From assembly GCF_900099785.1 (NCBI RefSeq), contig NZ_FNDS01000007.1, positions 310,001 through 374,000 of the forward strand: a stretch of DNA of 64,000 bases. Reading direction: 5' to 3'. The stretch comes from Pseudomonas panipatensis (GTDB taxonomy: Bacteria; Pseudomonadota; Gammaproteobacteria; Pseudomonadales; Pseudomonadaceae). The notes under the pieces are model-generated. The model was not told where the DNA came from and made no database searches. It saw only the letters and a list, made by a program, of their open reading frames with translations. Made by a program: the position numbers and the translations under genes. Positions 1 through 9,046 of this stretch are shown here, piece by piece; positions within the stretch are counted from its first letter, which is position 1, and every line of letters begins with the position of its first letter.

Positions 1-1512
1 GAGCACGGCGGCCAGGGCCTGCCGGAATCCCTCGGCATGGCCATCAGCGAGATGATCGGCCAGGCCAACTGGTCCTGGGGCATGTACCCGGGCCTGTCCC
101 ATGGCGCCATGAACACCCTGCATGCCCACGGCACCCCGGAGCAGCAGCACACCTACCTGACCAAGCTGGTGTCCGGCGAATGGACCGGCACCATGTGCCT
201 GACCGAGCCGCATTGCGGCACCGACCTGGGCATGCTGCGCACCAAGGCCGAGCCGCAGGCCGACGGCACCTACAAAGTCACCGGCACCAAGATCTTCATC
301 TCCGCCGGTGAGCACGACATGGCCGACAACATCGTGCACATCGTGCTGGCCCGCCTGCCCGACGCTCCGCAGGGCACCAAGGGCATTTCGCTGTTCATCG
401 TGCCGAAGTTCCTGCCCAACGCCGAAGGCGGCGTAGGCGAGCGCAACGCCGTGTCCTGTGGCTCCATCGAGCACAAGATGGGCATCCACGGTAACGCCAC
501 CTGCGTGATGAACTTCGACGCCGCTACCGGCTTCCTGATCGGCCCGCCGAACAAGGGCCTGAACTGCATGTTCACCTTCATGAACACCGCTCGCCTGGGT
601 ACCGCGCTGCAAGGCCTGGCCCACGCCGAGATCGGTTTCCAAGGTGGCATCGCCTACGCTCGCGAGCGTCTGCAGATGCGTTCGCTGACCGGCCCGAAAG
701 CCCCGGAAAAGGCCGCCGATCCGATCATCGTGCACCCGGACGTGCGCCGTATGCTGCTGACCGCCAAGGCCTTCGCCGAAGGCAACCGCGCCATGCTGTA
801 CTTCGCTGCCAAGCAGGTCGATATCGTGCAGCGCAGCCAGGACGAAGAGCAGAAGAAAGCCGCTGACGCGATGCTGGCCTTCCTCACGCCGATCGCCAAG
901 GCCTTCATGACCGAAGTCGGCTTCGAAGCCGCCAACCACGGCGTGCAGATCTACGGTGGCCACGGCTTCATCGCCGAGCACGGTATGGAGCAGAACGTCC
1001 GCGACAGCCGTATCTCCATGCTGTACGAAGGCACCACCGGCGTTCAGGCACTCGACCTGCTGGGCCGCAAGGTACTGATGACCCAGGGCGAAGCGCTCAA
1101 GGGCTTCACCAAGATCGTGCACAAGTTCTGCCAGGCCAACGAAGCCAACGACGCGGTCAAAGAGTTCGTCGCTCCGCTGGCGCAACTGAACAAGGAATGG
1201 GGCGAGCTGACCATGAAGGTCGGTATGGCCGCCATGAAGGACCGCGAAGAAGTCGGCGCCGCATCGGTGGACTACCTGATGTACTCCGGCTACGCCTGCC
1301 TGGCCTACTTCTGGGCCGACATGGCGCGCCTGGCCGCCGAGAAACTGGCCGCCGGCACCAGCGAAGAAGCCTTCTACAAGGCCAAGCTGCAGACCGCGCG
1401 TTTCTACTTCCAGCGCATCCTGCCGCGTACCCGTGCCCATGTCGGCGCCATGCTGTCCGGCGCGAGCAACCTGATGGACATGGCCGAGGAAGACTTCGCC
1501 CTCGGTTACTGA
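1..1512 (+). CDS. acyl-CoA dehydrogenase, 5' end outside the window
   Basis: Catalyses the FAD-dependent first step of fatty acid beta-oxidation. The frame is open from base 1, and the residues before the first in-frame ATG (37) still align with the two paralogues downstream (GGQGLP), so the true start lies left of the window and roughly 100 residues are missing. Visible are the flavin-contact stretch ([14 protein letters not shown]), the conserved [11 protein letters not shown] block and, at visible residue 343, the catalytic glutamate in YEGT. The C-terminal ~120 residues match the extra domain of the 600-residue dehydrogenases. It ends at a strong terminator. The chain-length preference cannot be read from sequence. 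Confidence 0.93.
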   Translation, partial: EHGGQGLPESLGMAISEMIGQANWSWGMYPGLSHGAMNTLHAHGTPEQQHTYLTKLVSGEWTGTMCLTEPHCGTDLGMLRTKAEPQADGTYKVTGTKIFISAGEHDMADNIVHIVLARLPDAPQGTKGISLFIVPKFLPNAEGGVGERNAVSCGSIEHKMGIHGNATCVMNFDAATGFLIGPPNKGLNCMFTFMNTARLGTALQGLAHAEIGFQGGIAYARERLQMRSLTGPKAPEKAADPIIVHPDVRRMLLTAKAFAEGNRAMLYFAAKQVDIVQRSQDEEQKKAADAMLAFLTPIAKAFMTEVGFEAANHGVQIYGGHGFIAEHGMEQNVRDSRISMLYEGTTGVQALDLLGRKVLMTQGEALKGFTKIVHKFCQANEANDAVKEFVAPLAQLNKEWGELTMKVGMAAMKDREEVGAASVDYLMYSGYACLAYFWADMARLAAEKLAAGTSEEAFYKAKLQTARFYFQRILPRTRAHVGAMLSGASNLMDMAEEDFALGY

Positions 1513-1546
1513 TGGCTCGGGCCGCTCTCCGGTCCCTGACGCAGTG

Positions 1547-1576
1547 AAAAAGCCCGCCCTATGGCGGGCTTTTTTT
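1547..1576 (+). terminator. rho-independent terminator after the first acyl-CoA dehydrogenase
   Basis: Stem AGCCCGCC/GGCGGGCT with a 4-base loop followed by a run of seven T. It separates the dehydrogenase from the downstream GGDEF gene. Confidence 0.9.
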
Positions 1577-1672
1577 GTGCGTCCAGACAGGCGCCAAGCG
1601 GCAGAAGCTGCCATCATTAGGCCATTTATTTCCGCGCTACCCACGGCGCTGGAAACTACCCCGGAACCTTAA

Positions 1673-2953
1673 GTGCGTCCCATCGCCCACTACCGCCCCA
1701 GCCATTTCATCGCGCCCCTGCTGCTGTTGCCGGCAGGGCTTGGCGCCGGCTCGCTGATGGCGATGAGCGAGTTCTTCGTGTCCCTGTTCAATGTGCTGCC
1801 GACCCTGCTGCTGTTGCTCGGTGGCGCGCTCTGCCTGATCTACGGGCGCCAGCGTCAGCTGTTCATGCTGGCGGTGGTCTACATCGGCTATTTCCTCCTC
1901 GATACCCAGGTCGGCTACTACCGCGCCCACCAGGCGCCGCGCGCCGATGCACCCTTGGTGTTCCACCTCATCTGTCTGCTTCTGCCGTTGCTCTATGGGC
2001 TGTACGGGATCTGGGAGGAGCGCACGCACCTGTTGCAGGACCTGTTCGCCCGCGGCGCCGTGCTGGTCGCCGTGGCGGCGGTGGCGACCGGGCTGGCGCG
2101 CAGCTTTCCGCAGGGCTTGCTGGGGCTGGTCAGCGAGACCTACTGGCCGGCGCTGAGCGCTCGCTGGATGGTGCTGGCGCAACTGCCTTACCTGGGCTTC
2201 CTGATTGCCTTCGGCCTGCTGCTGAGCACCTACCTGCGCCAGCCGCGGCCATTGCACGCCGCGCAACTGATCGGGCTGTTCGGCCTGCTGTGGATGCTGC
2301 CCAAGGTGTTCATCCTGCCTTACGCGCTGCATGTGATGAGCAGCCTGGTGATGCTCAACCTGGCCGCCGCGGTGGCCCACGAGGCCTACCAGATGGCCTT
2401 CCGCGACGAACTCACCGGGCTGCCCGGCCGCCGCGCGCTCAATGAGCGCTGTCAGCGCCTGGGCCAGCAGTACGTGCTGGCGATGGTCGATGTCGACCAC
2501 TTCAAGAAGTGCAACGACACCCATGGCCATGACGTCGGCGACCAGGTGCTGCGCATGGTCGCCAGCCACCTCAAGCGTACCGGCGGAGGCGGCAAGGCCT
2601 ATCGCTATGGCGGCGAGGAGTTCACCCTGGTCTTCGCCGGCAAGCCGCTGGAAGACTGTCTGCCGCACCTGGAGGCGGTGCGCGAGGTGATCGAGGGTTA
2701 CGCCATGCAGCTGCGTGATCGCGGCAAGCGGCCCAAGGACGATCGCAAGGGGCGTGAGCAGCGTGGCGCCTCGGCCAGGCAGAGCATCAGCGTGACCGTC
2801 AGCATCGGCGTGGCCGAGCGCGATGCCGTCCAGCGCCACCCGGAAGAGGTGATCAAGGCCGCGGACCAGGCGCTGTACTCGGCCAAGAGCGGCGGCCGCA
2901 ACCGCGTCGCGGTGCATGGGCAGGCGCGGCGCGGGGCGGTGCGTACGGCCTGA
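1673..2953 (+). CDS. membrane-bound diguanylate cyclase (GGDEF)
   Basis: Makes the second messenger c-di-GMP from two GTP. The 426-residue protein starts at GTG. The N-terminal ~240 residues are a run of hydrophobic helices (about six membrane segments, with no recognisable sensor family), followed by a GGDEF domain with an intact GGEEF active site at residues 313-317 and the DHFKKCND substrate-binding region upstream. The RxxD inhibitory site that normally sits five residues before GGEEF is replaced by a glycine-rich stretch (GGGGK), so product feedback through that site is not expected. An insertion rich in charged residues lies between the active site and the last GGDEF strand. It lies alone between two acyl-CoA dehydrogenase genes; a functional link is not shown. 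Confidence 0.9.
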   Translation: MRPIAHYRPSHFIAPLLLLPAGLGAGSLMAMSEFFVSLFNVLPTLLLLLGGALCLIYGRQRQLFMLAVVYIGYFLLDTQVGYYRAHQAPRADAPLVFHLICLLLPLLYGLYGIWEERTHLLQDLFARGAVLVAVAAVATGLARSFPQGLLGLVSETYWPALSARWMVLAQLPYLGFLIAFGLLLSTYLRQPRPLHAAQLIGLFGLLWMLPKVFILPYALHVMSSLVMLNLAAAVAHEAYQMAFRDELTGLPGRRALNERCQRLGQQYVLAMVDVDHFKKCNDTHGHDVGDQVLRMVASHLKRTGGGGKAYRYGGEEFTLVFAGKPLEDCLPHLEAVREVIEGYAMQLRDRGKRPKDDRKGREQRGASARQSISVTVSIGVAERDAVQRHPEEVIKAADQALYSAKSGGRNRVAVHGQARRGAVRTA

Positions 2954-3076
2954 CGGGAGCTGCGGTTATGGCTGCGCATTCAGCGCATGCACGGTGATTG
3001 CCGAGGCTTTCCGGCGCACAGTAGGTTCGAGGTTTGACACGCGCCGTGACGGCGCCGAACCGAACGGAGAATCGCG

Positions 3077-4873
3077 ATGCCCGAATACAAGGCTCCCCTG
3101 CGCGACATGCGCTTCCTGATCGACGAAGTCTTCGATTTCAGCGGCCGCTACCAGGCCCTGGGGGCGACCGACGCCAGCCCGGACATGGTCAGCGCCATCC
3201 TTGAGGAAGGCGCCAAGTTCTGCGAGCAGGTATTGGCGCCGCTGAACCGTTCCGGCGACGAAGAAGGCTGCCACTTCGACAATGGCGTGGTGACCACGCC
3301 GAAGGGCTTCAAGGAAGCCTACGCGCAGTACGTCGAAGGGGGCTGGAACGGCGTATCCAGCGATCCGGCATACGGTGGCCAGGGCCTGCCGCACTCGCTC
3401 GGCCTGCTGGTCAGCGAAATGATCGGTGCCAGCAACTGCTCCTGGGGCATGTACCCCGGCCTGACCCGTGGCGCCATGTCAGCGATCCACGCTCACGGCA
3501 GCGCCGAGCAGAAGCAGGCCTACCTGCCGCGCATGACCGCCGGTACCTGGACCGGCACCATGTGCCTGACCGAGCCGCACTGCGGCACCGACCTGGGAAT
3601 CATCAAGACCCGCGCGCAACCCAATGCCGACGGCAGCTACGCGATCAGCGGCACGAAGATCTTCATTTCCGCCGGTGAGCACGACATGAGCGAGAACATC
3701 ATCCACCTGGTGCTCGCCAAGCTGCCGGACGCCCCGGCCGGCACCAAGGGGATTTCGCTGTTCATCGTGCCCAAGTTCCTCCTCGACGCCCACGGCGAGG
3801 CCGGCGCGCGCAACGCCGTGGCCTGCGGCTCCATCGAGCACAAGATGGGCATCAAGGCCTCGGCCACCTGCGTGATGAACTTCGATGGCGCCACCGGCTA
3901 CCTGATCGGCGAGGCCAACAAGGGCCTGGCCTGCATGTTCACCATGATGAACCACGCGCGCCTGGGCACCGGCATGCAGGGCCTGTGCCTCGGCGAGACC
4001 AGCTACCAGGGCGCCGTCCGCTATGCCCAGGATCGCCTGCAGATGCGCGCGCTGACCGGGCCCAAGGCACCGGACAAACCGGCCGACCCGATCATCGTCC
4101 ACCCGGACGTACGGCGCATGCTGCTGACCATGCGTGCCTTCAACGAGGGCAACCGTGCGCTGGCCTACTTCACCGCGCAACTGCTCGACATCGAAGACCT
4201 GGCCGAGGCTGCCGAGGAGCGCGAGCAGGCGGCCAACCTGCTGGCTTTCCTCACGCCCATCTGCAAGGCCTTCATGACCGAGACCGGGCTGGAGGTGACC
4301 AACCTCGGCATGCAGATCTATGGCGGCCACGGCTTCATCCGCGAGTGGGGCATGGAGCAGCTCGTCCGCGACTGCCGCATTGCGCCGATCTACGAAGGCA
4401 CCAACGGTATCCAGGCGCTCGATCTGCTCGGACGCAAAGTGCTCGGCAGCCAGGGCAAGCTGCTGATGGGCTTCACCAAACTGATCCATCAGTTGTGCCA
4501 GGCGCAGGCCGAGCATCCGCAACTCAAGGGCAAGGTCGCCCAGTTGGCGGCGCTGAACAAGCAATGGGGCGAGCTGACGCAGAAAGTTGGCATGGCCGCG
4601 ATGAAGAACCCCGAGGAGGTCGGTGCGGCGGCGGTGGACTACCTGATGTTCTCCGGTTACGTGACCCTGGCCTACTTCTGGCTGCGCATGGCGCTGGTGG
4701 CCCAGGACAAGCTGGCGCAGAACAGCGGCGAAGCGGCCTTCTACGAGACCAAGCTGGTCACCGCCGACTTCTACTTCAGCCGTCTGTTGCCGCGAGCCGC
4801 GGCGCATGTAGCCGCGATAGAGGCGGGTGCGGACAGCCTGATGCGCCTCTCGGCCGAGCAGTTCGCGCTCTGA
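3077..4873 (+). CDS. acyl-CoA dehydrogenase (long, ~600-residue type)
   Basis: Full-length 598-residue fatty acyl-CoA dehydrogenase. Domain order: N-terminal helical domain (residues ~40-155), central beta domain (~160-275), C-terminal helical domain with catalytic Glu440 in YEGT (~285-450), then the extra C-terminal domain of the large dehydrogenases (~465-590). The ATG is preceded by CGGAGA at good spacing, and the N-terminus MPEYKAPLRDM matches that of the next paralogue, which fixes the start. It is clearly a duplicate of its two neighbours. Expected to feed electrons to ETF; the substrate length is unknown. Confidence 0.95.
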   Translation: MPEYKAPLRDMRFLIDEVFDFSGRYQALGATDASPDMVSAILEEGAKFCEQVLAPLNRSGDEEGCHFDNGVVTTPKGFKEAYAQYVEGGWNGVSSDPAYGGQGLPHSLGLLVSEMIGASNCSWGMYPGLTRGAMSAIHAHGSAEQKQAYLPRMTAGTWTGTMCLTEPHCGTDLGIIKTRAQPNADGSYAISGTKIFISAGEHDMSENIIHLVLAKLPDAPAGTKGISLFIVPKFLLDAHGEAGARNAVACGSIEHKMGIKASATCVMNFDGATGYLIGEANKGLACMFTMMNHARLGTGMQGLCLGETSYQGAVRYAQDRLQMRALTGPKAPDKPADPIIVHPDVRRMLLTMRAFNEGNRALAYFTAQLLDIEDLAEAAEEREQAANLLAFLTPICKAFMTETGLEVTNLGMQIYGGHGFIREWGMEQLVRDCRIAPIYEGTNGIQALDLLGRKVLGSQGKLLMGFTKLIHQLCQAQAEHPQLKGKVAQLAALNKQWGELTQKVGMAAMKNPEEVGAAAVDYLMFSGYVTLAYFWLRMALVAQDKLAQNSGEAAFYETKLVTADFYFSRLLPRAAAHVAAIEAGADSLMRLSAEQFAL

Positions 4874-5148
4874 TCGGGCGCTCCCCCCTGGCGGCAAGCG
4901 TAATCGGCTGGGCATGTCGCCCGGCCGATTCGTTGTGCGGATTTGGGCTCTGTCGCCGCGTCTGTTTCCGCCAGCGCTGTCGTCGGGCTCTTGTTATTTC
5001 GTGACCAAAATATAAAATCCAGTCCAAATCATGACGCTACGGCTCTGAAATGTTGCTGGAGTAAACTCCGCCCGTACCTCTTCGTACATCCTATTCTGAA
5101 TACTGCTGGCTGCTTGTTCAGCCGTTGTTTCGCTCGAGGATTTCTCCC

Positions 5149-6927
5149 ATGGCTGACTACAAAGCACCCCTGCGTGACATGCAATTCGTCCTCCACGAAG
5201 TCTTCGAGGTCGCCAAGCTCTGGGCTGAGCTGCCAGCGCTGGCCGAGACTGTCGATGTCGAGACCGCCAACGCGATTCTCGAAGAGGCCGGCAAGGTCAC
5301 CGCGGGCGTCATCGCTCCGCTGAACCGCAGCGGCGATGAAGAAGGCTGCTCCTGGAGCGCCGAGGGCGTGAAGACCCCGGACGGCTTCCCCGAGGCCTAC
5401 CGCACCTATGCCGAAGGCGGCTGGGTGGGGGTCGGCGGCGATCCGGCCTTCGGTGGCATGGGCATGCCCAAGGTGATCTCGGCGCAGGTCGAGGAAATGG
5501 TCAACTCGGCCAACCTGTCCTTCGGCCTCTATCCGATGCTCACCGCCGGCGCCTGCCTGTCGCTGAATGCCCACGCCAGCGAAGAACTCAAGGCGAAATA
5601 CCTACCGAACATGTACACCGGCGTGTGGAGCGGCTCCATGTGCCTGACCGAGCCGCACGCGGGCACTGACCTGGGCATGATCCGCACCAAGGCCGAGCCC
5701 CAGGCGGACGGCTCGTTCAAGATCAGCGGCACCAAGATCTTCATCACCGGCGGCGAGCACGACTTGGCGGAGAACATCATCCACCTGGTGCTGGCCAAGC
5801 TGCCGGACGCACCGGCCGGCTCCAAGGGCATCTCGCTGTTCCTGGTGCCCAAGGTGCTGGTCAACGACGACGGCTCCCTGGGTGCGCGCAATGCCGTGTC
5901 CTGTGGCTCCATCGAACACAAGATGGGCATCAAGGCTTCGGCCACCTGCGTGATGAACTTCGACGGTGCCACCGGCTGGATCGTCGATGCGCCGAACAAG
6001 GGCCTGGCCGCCATGTTCACCATGATGAACTACGAGCGCCTGGGCGTCGGCATCCAGGGCCTGGCCACCGGCGAGCGCTCCTACCAGAGCGCCGTGGAAT
6101 ACGCCCGCGAGCGCATCCAGAGCCGCGCACCGACCGGCCCGGTGGCCCAGGACAAGGCTGCCGACCCGATCATCGTGCACCCGGACGTGCGCCGCATGCT
6201 GCTGACCATGAAGGCGCTGAACGAGGGCGGTCGCGCCTTCTCCAGCTACGTTGCCATGCAGCTGGATACCGCCAAGTACAGCGAGGACGCTGTCACCCGC
6301 AAGCGCGCCGAAGAACTGGTCGCCCTGCTGACCCCGGTGGCCAAGGCCTTCCTCACCGACATGGGCCTGGAAAGCACCGTGCACGGCCAGCAGATCTTCG
6401 GTGGCCACGGCTTCATCCGCGAATGGGGCCAGGAGCAACTGGTGCGCGACTGCCGCATCACCCAGATCTACGAAGGCACCAATGGCATCCAGGCGCTCGA
6501 CCTGGTCGGCCGCAAGGTGGTGGGCAGCGGCGGTGCGTTCTCCAAGCACTTCACCAATGAGATCCGTGCGTTCACCGCGTCCGCTGGCAACGAGCTGGCC
6601 GAGTTCACCGGGCCGTTGAACGCCGCGGTGCAGAACCTCGACGAGCTGACCGCCTGGGTTCTCGATCGCGCCAAGGGCAACCCCAACGAAATCGGCGCCG
6701 CCTCGGTCGAATACCTGCAGGTCTTCGGCTACACCGCCTACGCCTACATGTGGGCGCTGATGGCACGGAGCGCACTGGGCAAGGAAGGTCAGGACGACTT
6801 CTACGCCAGCAAGCTGGGCACCGCGCGCTTCTACTTCGCCCGCCTGCTGCCGCGCATCCACTCGCTGAGCGCGTCGGTCAAGGCCGGCAGCGAATCGCTG
6901 TACCTGCTCGACGCCGCGCAGTTCTAA
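5149..6927 (+). CDS. acyl-CoA dehydrogenase (long, ~600-residue type)
   Basis: Third paralogue, 592 residues. I start it at the ATG at 5149 (MADYKAPLRDM) rather than an in-frame ATG 24 bases upstream, because this matches the paralogue at 3077 and is preceded by GAGGA. Catalytic Glu442 (YEGT) and the [17 protein letters not shown] block are present, and the C-terminal extra domain is complete. The 275 bases upstream hold no gene, are AT-richer than their surroundings and presumably contain its promoter. It is followed by a strong terminator. Confidence 0.95.
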   Translation: MADYKAPLRDMQFVLHEVFEVAKLWAELPALAETVDVETANAILEEAGKVTAGVIAPLNRSGDEEGCSWSAEGVKTPDGFPEAYRTYAEGGWVGVGGDPAFGGMGMPKVISAQVEEMVNSANLSFGLYPMLTAGACLSLNAHASEELKAKYLPNMYTGVWSGSMCLTEPHAGTDLGMIRTKAEPQADGSFKISGTKIFITGGEHDLAENIIHLVLAKLPDAPAGSKGISLFLVPKVLVNDDGSLGARNAVSCGSIEHKMGIKASATCVMNFDGATGWIVDAPNKGLAAMFTMMNYERLGVGIQGLATGERSYQSAVEYARERIQSRAPTGPVAQDKAADPIIVHPDVRRMLLTMKALNEGGRAFSSYVAMQLDTAKYSEDAVTRKRAEELVALLTPVAKAFLTDMGLESTVHGQQIFGGHGFIREWGQEQLVRDCRITQIYEGTNGIQALDLVGRKVVGSGGAFSKHFTNEIRAFTASAGNELAEFTGPLNAAVQNLDELTAWVLDRAKGNPNEIGAASVEYLQVFGYTAYAYMWALMARSALGKEGQDDFYASKLGTARFYFARLLPRIHSLSASVKAGSESLYLLDAAQF

Positions 6928-6940
6928 GCGTCAGCCCGAG

Positions 6941-6970
6941 GAAAAGCCCCGCAGGTGCGGGGCTTTTTCG
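6941..6970 (+). terminator. rho-independent terminator
   Basis: Stem AGCCCCGC/GCGGGGCT, 4-base loop, then five T. It closes the acyl-CoA dehydrogenase unit and insulates rsmY. Confidence 0.9.
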
Positions 6971-6998
6971 TTTCCCGGCGTCCAGCCGATCGGCAGTT

Positions 6999-7016
6999 TG
7001 TAAGCCTAGGCTTACA
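6999..7016 (+). promoter_or_regulatory. GacA upstream activating sequence of rsmY
   Basis: Perfect 18-bp palindrome TGTAAG-CCTAGG-CTTACA, the form TGTAAGN6CTTACA known for GacA-controlled rsm RNA promoters in Pseudomonas. Its centre lies about 67 bases before the inferred rsmY start at 7075, the usual distance. Confidence 0.92.
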
Positions 7017-7074
7017 CGCTGTGGCGTTAATCACGTCTACCGAGTGCTTGGTTCGGGAGGTAACCTTCTTTCCA

Positions 7075-7199
7075 GTCAGGACATTGCGCAGGAAGCGCCA
7101 ACGACAACACGGAAATTCAGGGATTCCACCACGGATGGTGGCTAGCACGGACGTCAGGATATCGGTCTGCAAAACCCCGCCCGCAAGGCGGGGTTTTTC
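7075..7199 (+). ncRNA. rsmY: RsmY small regulatory RNA
   Basis: RsmY sequesters the translational repressors RsmA/RsmE through repeated GGA motifs and so relieves repression of secondary metabolism, biofilm and motility mRNAs. I recognise the 5' end GTCAGGACATTGCGCAGGAA as very close to P. aeruginosa rsmY. Seven GGA motifs are visible, beginning at 7079, 7091, 7111, 7121, 7133, 7149 and 7157. The transcript ends in a GC-rich hairpin and T run (7171-7199). The GacA box upstream supports GacS/GacA control. The start is inferred from homology, not measured. There is no credible ORF. Confidence 0.93.
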
Positions 7200-7200
7200 T
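7171..7200. terminator. terminator of rsmY, usable in both directions
   Basis: Stem AAAACCCCGCC/GGCGGGGTTTT with a short loop and T run on the plus strand. The A run on its left side makes it a terminator on the minus strand too, for the convergent LysR gene. Confidence 0.88.
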
Positions 7201-7226
7201 TTGCCCGCGTTTTTTCCCCAGTTGCC

Positions 7227-8105
7227 CTAAAGCGCCCCTTCGAGCAAGGAGCGCAGCAGTTCCACACTGCTGTGCTGGCGCTGTGCGTCGCGGTAGACCA
7301 GGCCCACGCTCAGTGGGATACGCGGCTCGCTGAGCGGTTTCCAGAGCAGCTCGCGGTTGCTGTGCAACTGACGCGCCCGTCCTGGCAGGACGGTAGCGAA
7401 GCGGCTGTGCGGCAGGCTGTCGAGAATGCCCGTCATATGGTTCAGCTCGGCTTGTACCCGTGGACGGCGGCCAATCGCGGCCAACTGCTCCTGCCAGATC
7501 TGCCGCGCCCGGAACTCTTCGCCGAGCAGCAGCATCGGCAATTCCGCCGCCTGGGCCAGGGAGACCTTCTTGAACTCGCGCAGCGGATGGTCGGCGGGGA
7601 TTACCAGTTGCAGCTCGTCGGGGTACAGCTCGACGCCGTGCAACGCCGGCTGGCGCGGCGGCAGGAAGCCGATGCCGATGTCCAACTGGCCAACCAGCAG
7701 ACGCCGCTCGATCTCCACCCCGGACAACTCGTAGAGGCGCACCCGCAGGTGCGGCTGTGCCGTGTTCAGGCGTTCGACCAGGTAGGGCACCAGATTGGCG
7801 TTGACCGTCTGCAGCACGCCGATCGACAGGCTGTGCGGGGTATGGCCGCGAAATGCGCGCATCGCCTCGTGGGTCCGCTCGAGGCCGTCGAGCAGCGGCA
7901 CGGCATGGTTGTACAGGGTCTGCGCCGCCACCGTCGGCACCAGGCGCTTGCCGGTGCGCTGGAACAGCGCCACGTCGATGCTGCGTTCGAGCTGGCGAAT
8001 CTGTTGGGACAGCGCCGGCTGGGATAACGCCAGGCGTTCGGCGGCGCGCCCGACATGGCCTTCCTCGTAGAGCGCGACGAAATAGCGGAGCTGGCGAAAA
8101 TCCAT
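7227..8105 (-). CDS. LysR-type transcriptional regulator
   Basis: 292-residue LysR protein. The N-terminal winged HTH (residues 1-60, MDFRQLRYF start, ALSQPALSQQIRQLE recognition region) is followed by a periplasmic-binding-protein-like effector domain (~90-290). It has the character of the CynR/CbbR branch, but no effector can be assigned. It faces rsmY (convergent) and is divergent from the MOSC gene, with 100 bases between starts; in this family such divergent neighbours are commonly the target. Confidence 0.9.
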   Translation of the reverse strand: MDFRQLRYFVALYEEGHVGRAAERLALSQPALSQQIRQLERSIDVALFQRTGKRLVPTVAAQTLYNHAVPLLDGLERTHEAMRAFRGHTPHSLSIGVLQTVNANLVPYLVERLNTAQPHLRVRLYELSGVEIERRLLVGQLDIGIGFLPPRQPALHGVELYPDELQLVIPADHPLREFKKVSLAQAAELPMLLLGEEFRARQIWQEQLAAIGRRPRVQAELNHMTGILDSLPHSRFATVLPGRARQLHSNRELLWKPLSEPRIPLSVGLVYRDAQRQHSSVELLRSLLEGAL

Positions 8106-8205
8106 AAGTGATGCTTATCAACGAAACTGGAAAATCGAAATGGATCGGGATCCGGTTGAAGCCCTAGTCTAGCGCCTGTCCGCTGTCACCGGTGGGTATA
8201 CAAAG

Positions 8206-8910
8206 GTGGAAACGATCGTCATCCAGGGCGTTTTCATAGGCAAAGTCGAAGAGTGCTGGGGTGGTCTGATCAGCGCTATCGACAAGCTGGAAAGCCATCG
8301 CGAATCTTGGCTGGGCAGCGAAGGCCTGCCGGGTGACGAACACGCCGACCTGCGCCACCACGGTGGCCTCGACCGCGCGTTGCATCACTATCCCGCCGAG
8401 CACTACCGGCATTGGCGCAAGCAGTATCCGCGACAGCGCTGGCAGCAACCGGCGTTCGGCGAAAACCTGTCGACCTTCGGCGTCAGCGAGGCGGATGTCT
8501 GTGTCGGTGACCTGTTCCGCTGGGGTGATGCGCTGATCGAGATCAGCCAGCCGCGTTCCCCCTGCTATCGTCTGGGACGGCGCTGGAATCTGCCGGAGCT
8601 GCCCCTTGAGTTGCAGCGGCAAGGCCGTTGCGGCTGGTTCTATCGGGTACGTCGCGCGGGCATGGTGAGCCCCGATGCGCCCCTGGAACTGGTGCAGCGG
8701 CATTACCCGCAGTTGACCGTCGCCAGCCTGTTGCGCTGGTACTTCGGTGAGCCGCTGGAGCGTTGCGGACTGCGCCAGATGATGGCCTGTGACGCGCTCT
8801 CCCTGCGCTGGCGCAAGACCGCCGCGCAACGCCTGGCCAGTGGCGTGGTGGAAGACTGGACGGCCCGCCTGTCGGGCCCAGAATGCCTGGAGTCGAAGCC
8901 CGTCGCCTGA
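8206..8910 (+). CDS. MOSC domain protein (YiiM-like)
   Basis: 234-residue MOSC-domain protein. This fold binds sulfur or metal-sulfur adducts, and YiiM-type members are linked to molybdenum-enzyme reduction of N-hydroxylated substrates. Visible are the family block GLPGDEHADLRHHGG (residues ~45-60), a second block FGENLS, and the single conserved cysteine in RSPCYRLG that is the presumed sulfur-carrying residue. The predicted start is GTG at 8206, with AAAGG directly abutting it, so the exact start is uncertain. Divergent from the LysR gene at 7227. Confidence 0.85.
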   Translation: METIVIQGVFIGKVEECWGGLISAIDKLESHRESWLGSEGLPGDEHADLRHHGGLDRALHHYPAEHYRHWRKQYPRQRWQQPAFGENLSTFGVSEADVCVGDLFRWGDALIEISQPRSPCYRLGRRWNLPELPLELQRQGRCGWFYRVRRAGMVSPDAPLELVQRHYPQLTVASLLRWYFGEPLERCGLRQMMACDALSLRWRKTAAQRLASGVVEDWTARLSGPECLESKPVA

Positions 8911-8984
8911 TGGCTTCGCTCCGCAACACTCCTCGCGTCCGCCCCCGGACGTCGTTTTGGTCCATCGGGGCGGCTTTTATTCGA

Positions 8985-9012
8985 CGCCCCGGTTCCGCAA
9001 GGAACCGGGGCG
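8985..9012. terminator. hairpin between convergent genes, probable terminator
   Basis: Perfect 12-bp inverted repeat CGCCCCGGTTCC/GGAACCGGGGCG with a 4-base loop, located between the MOSC gene and the convergent SDR gene. The T tracts on either side are weak (TTCGTTCG right, AATAAAAG read leftward), so it is only a probable terminator. Confidence 0.55.
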
Positions 9013-9046
9013 TTCGTTCGTCCAGGCGGCGCCGGTGCCCATCGGC

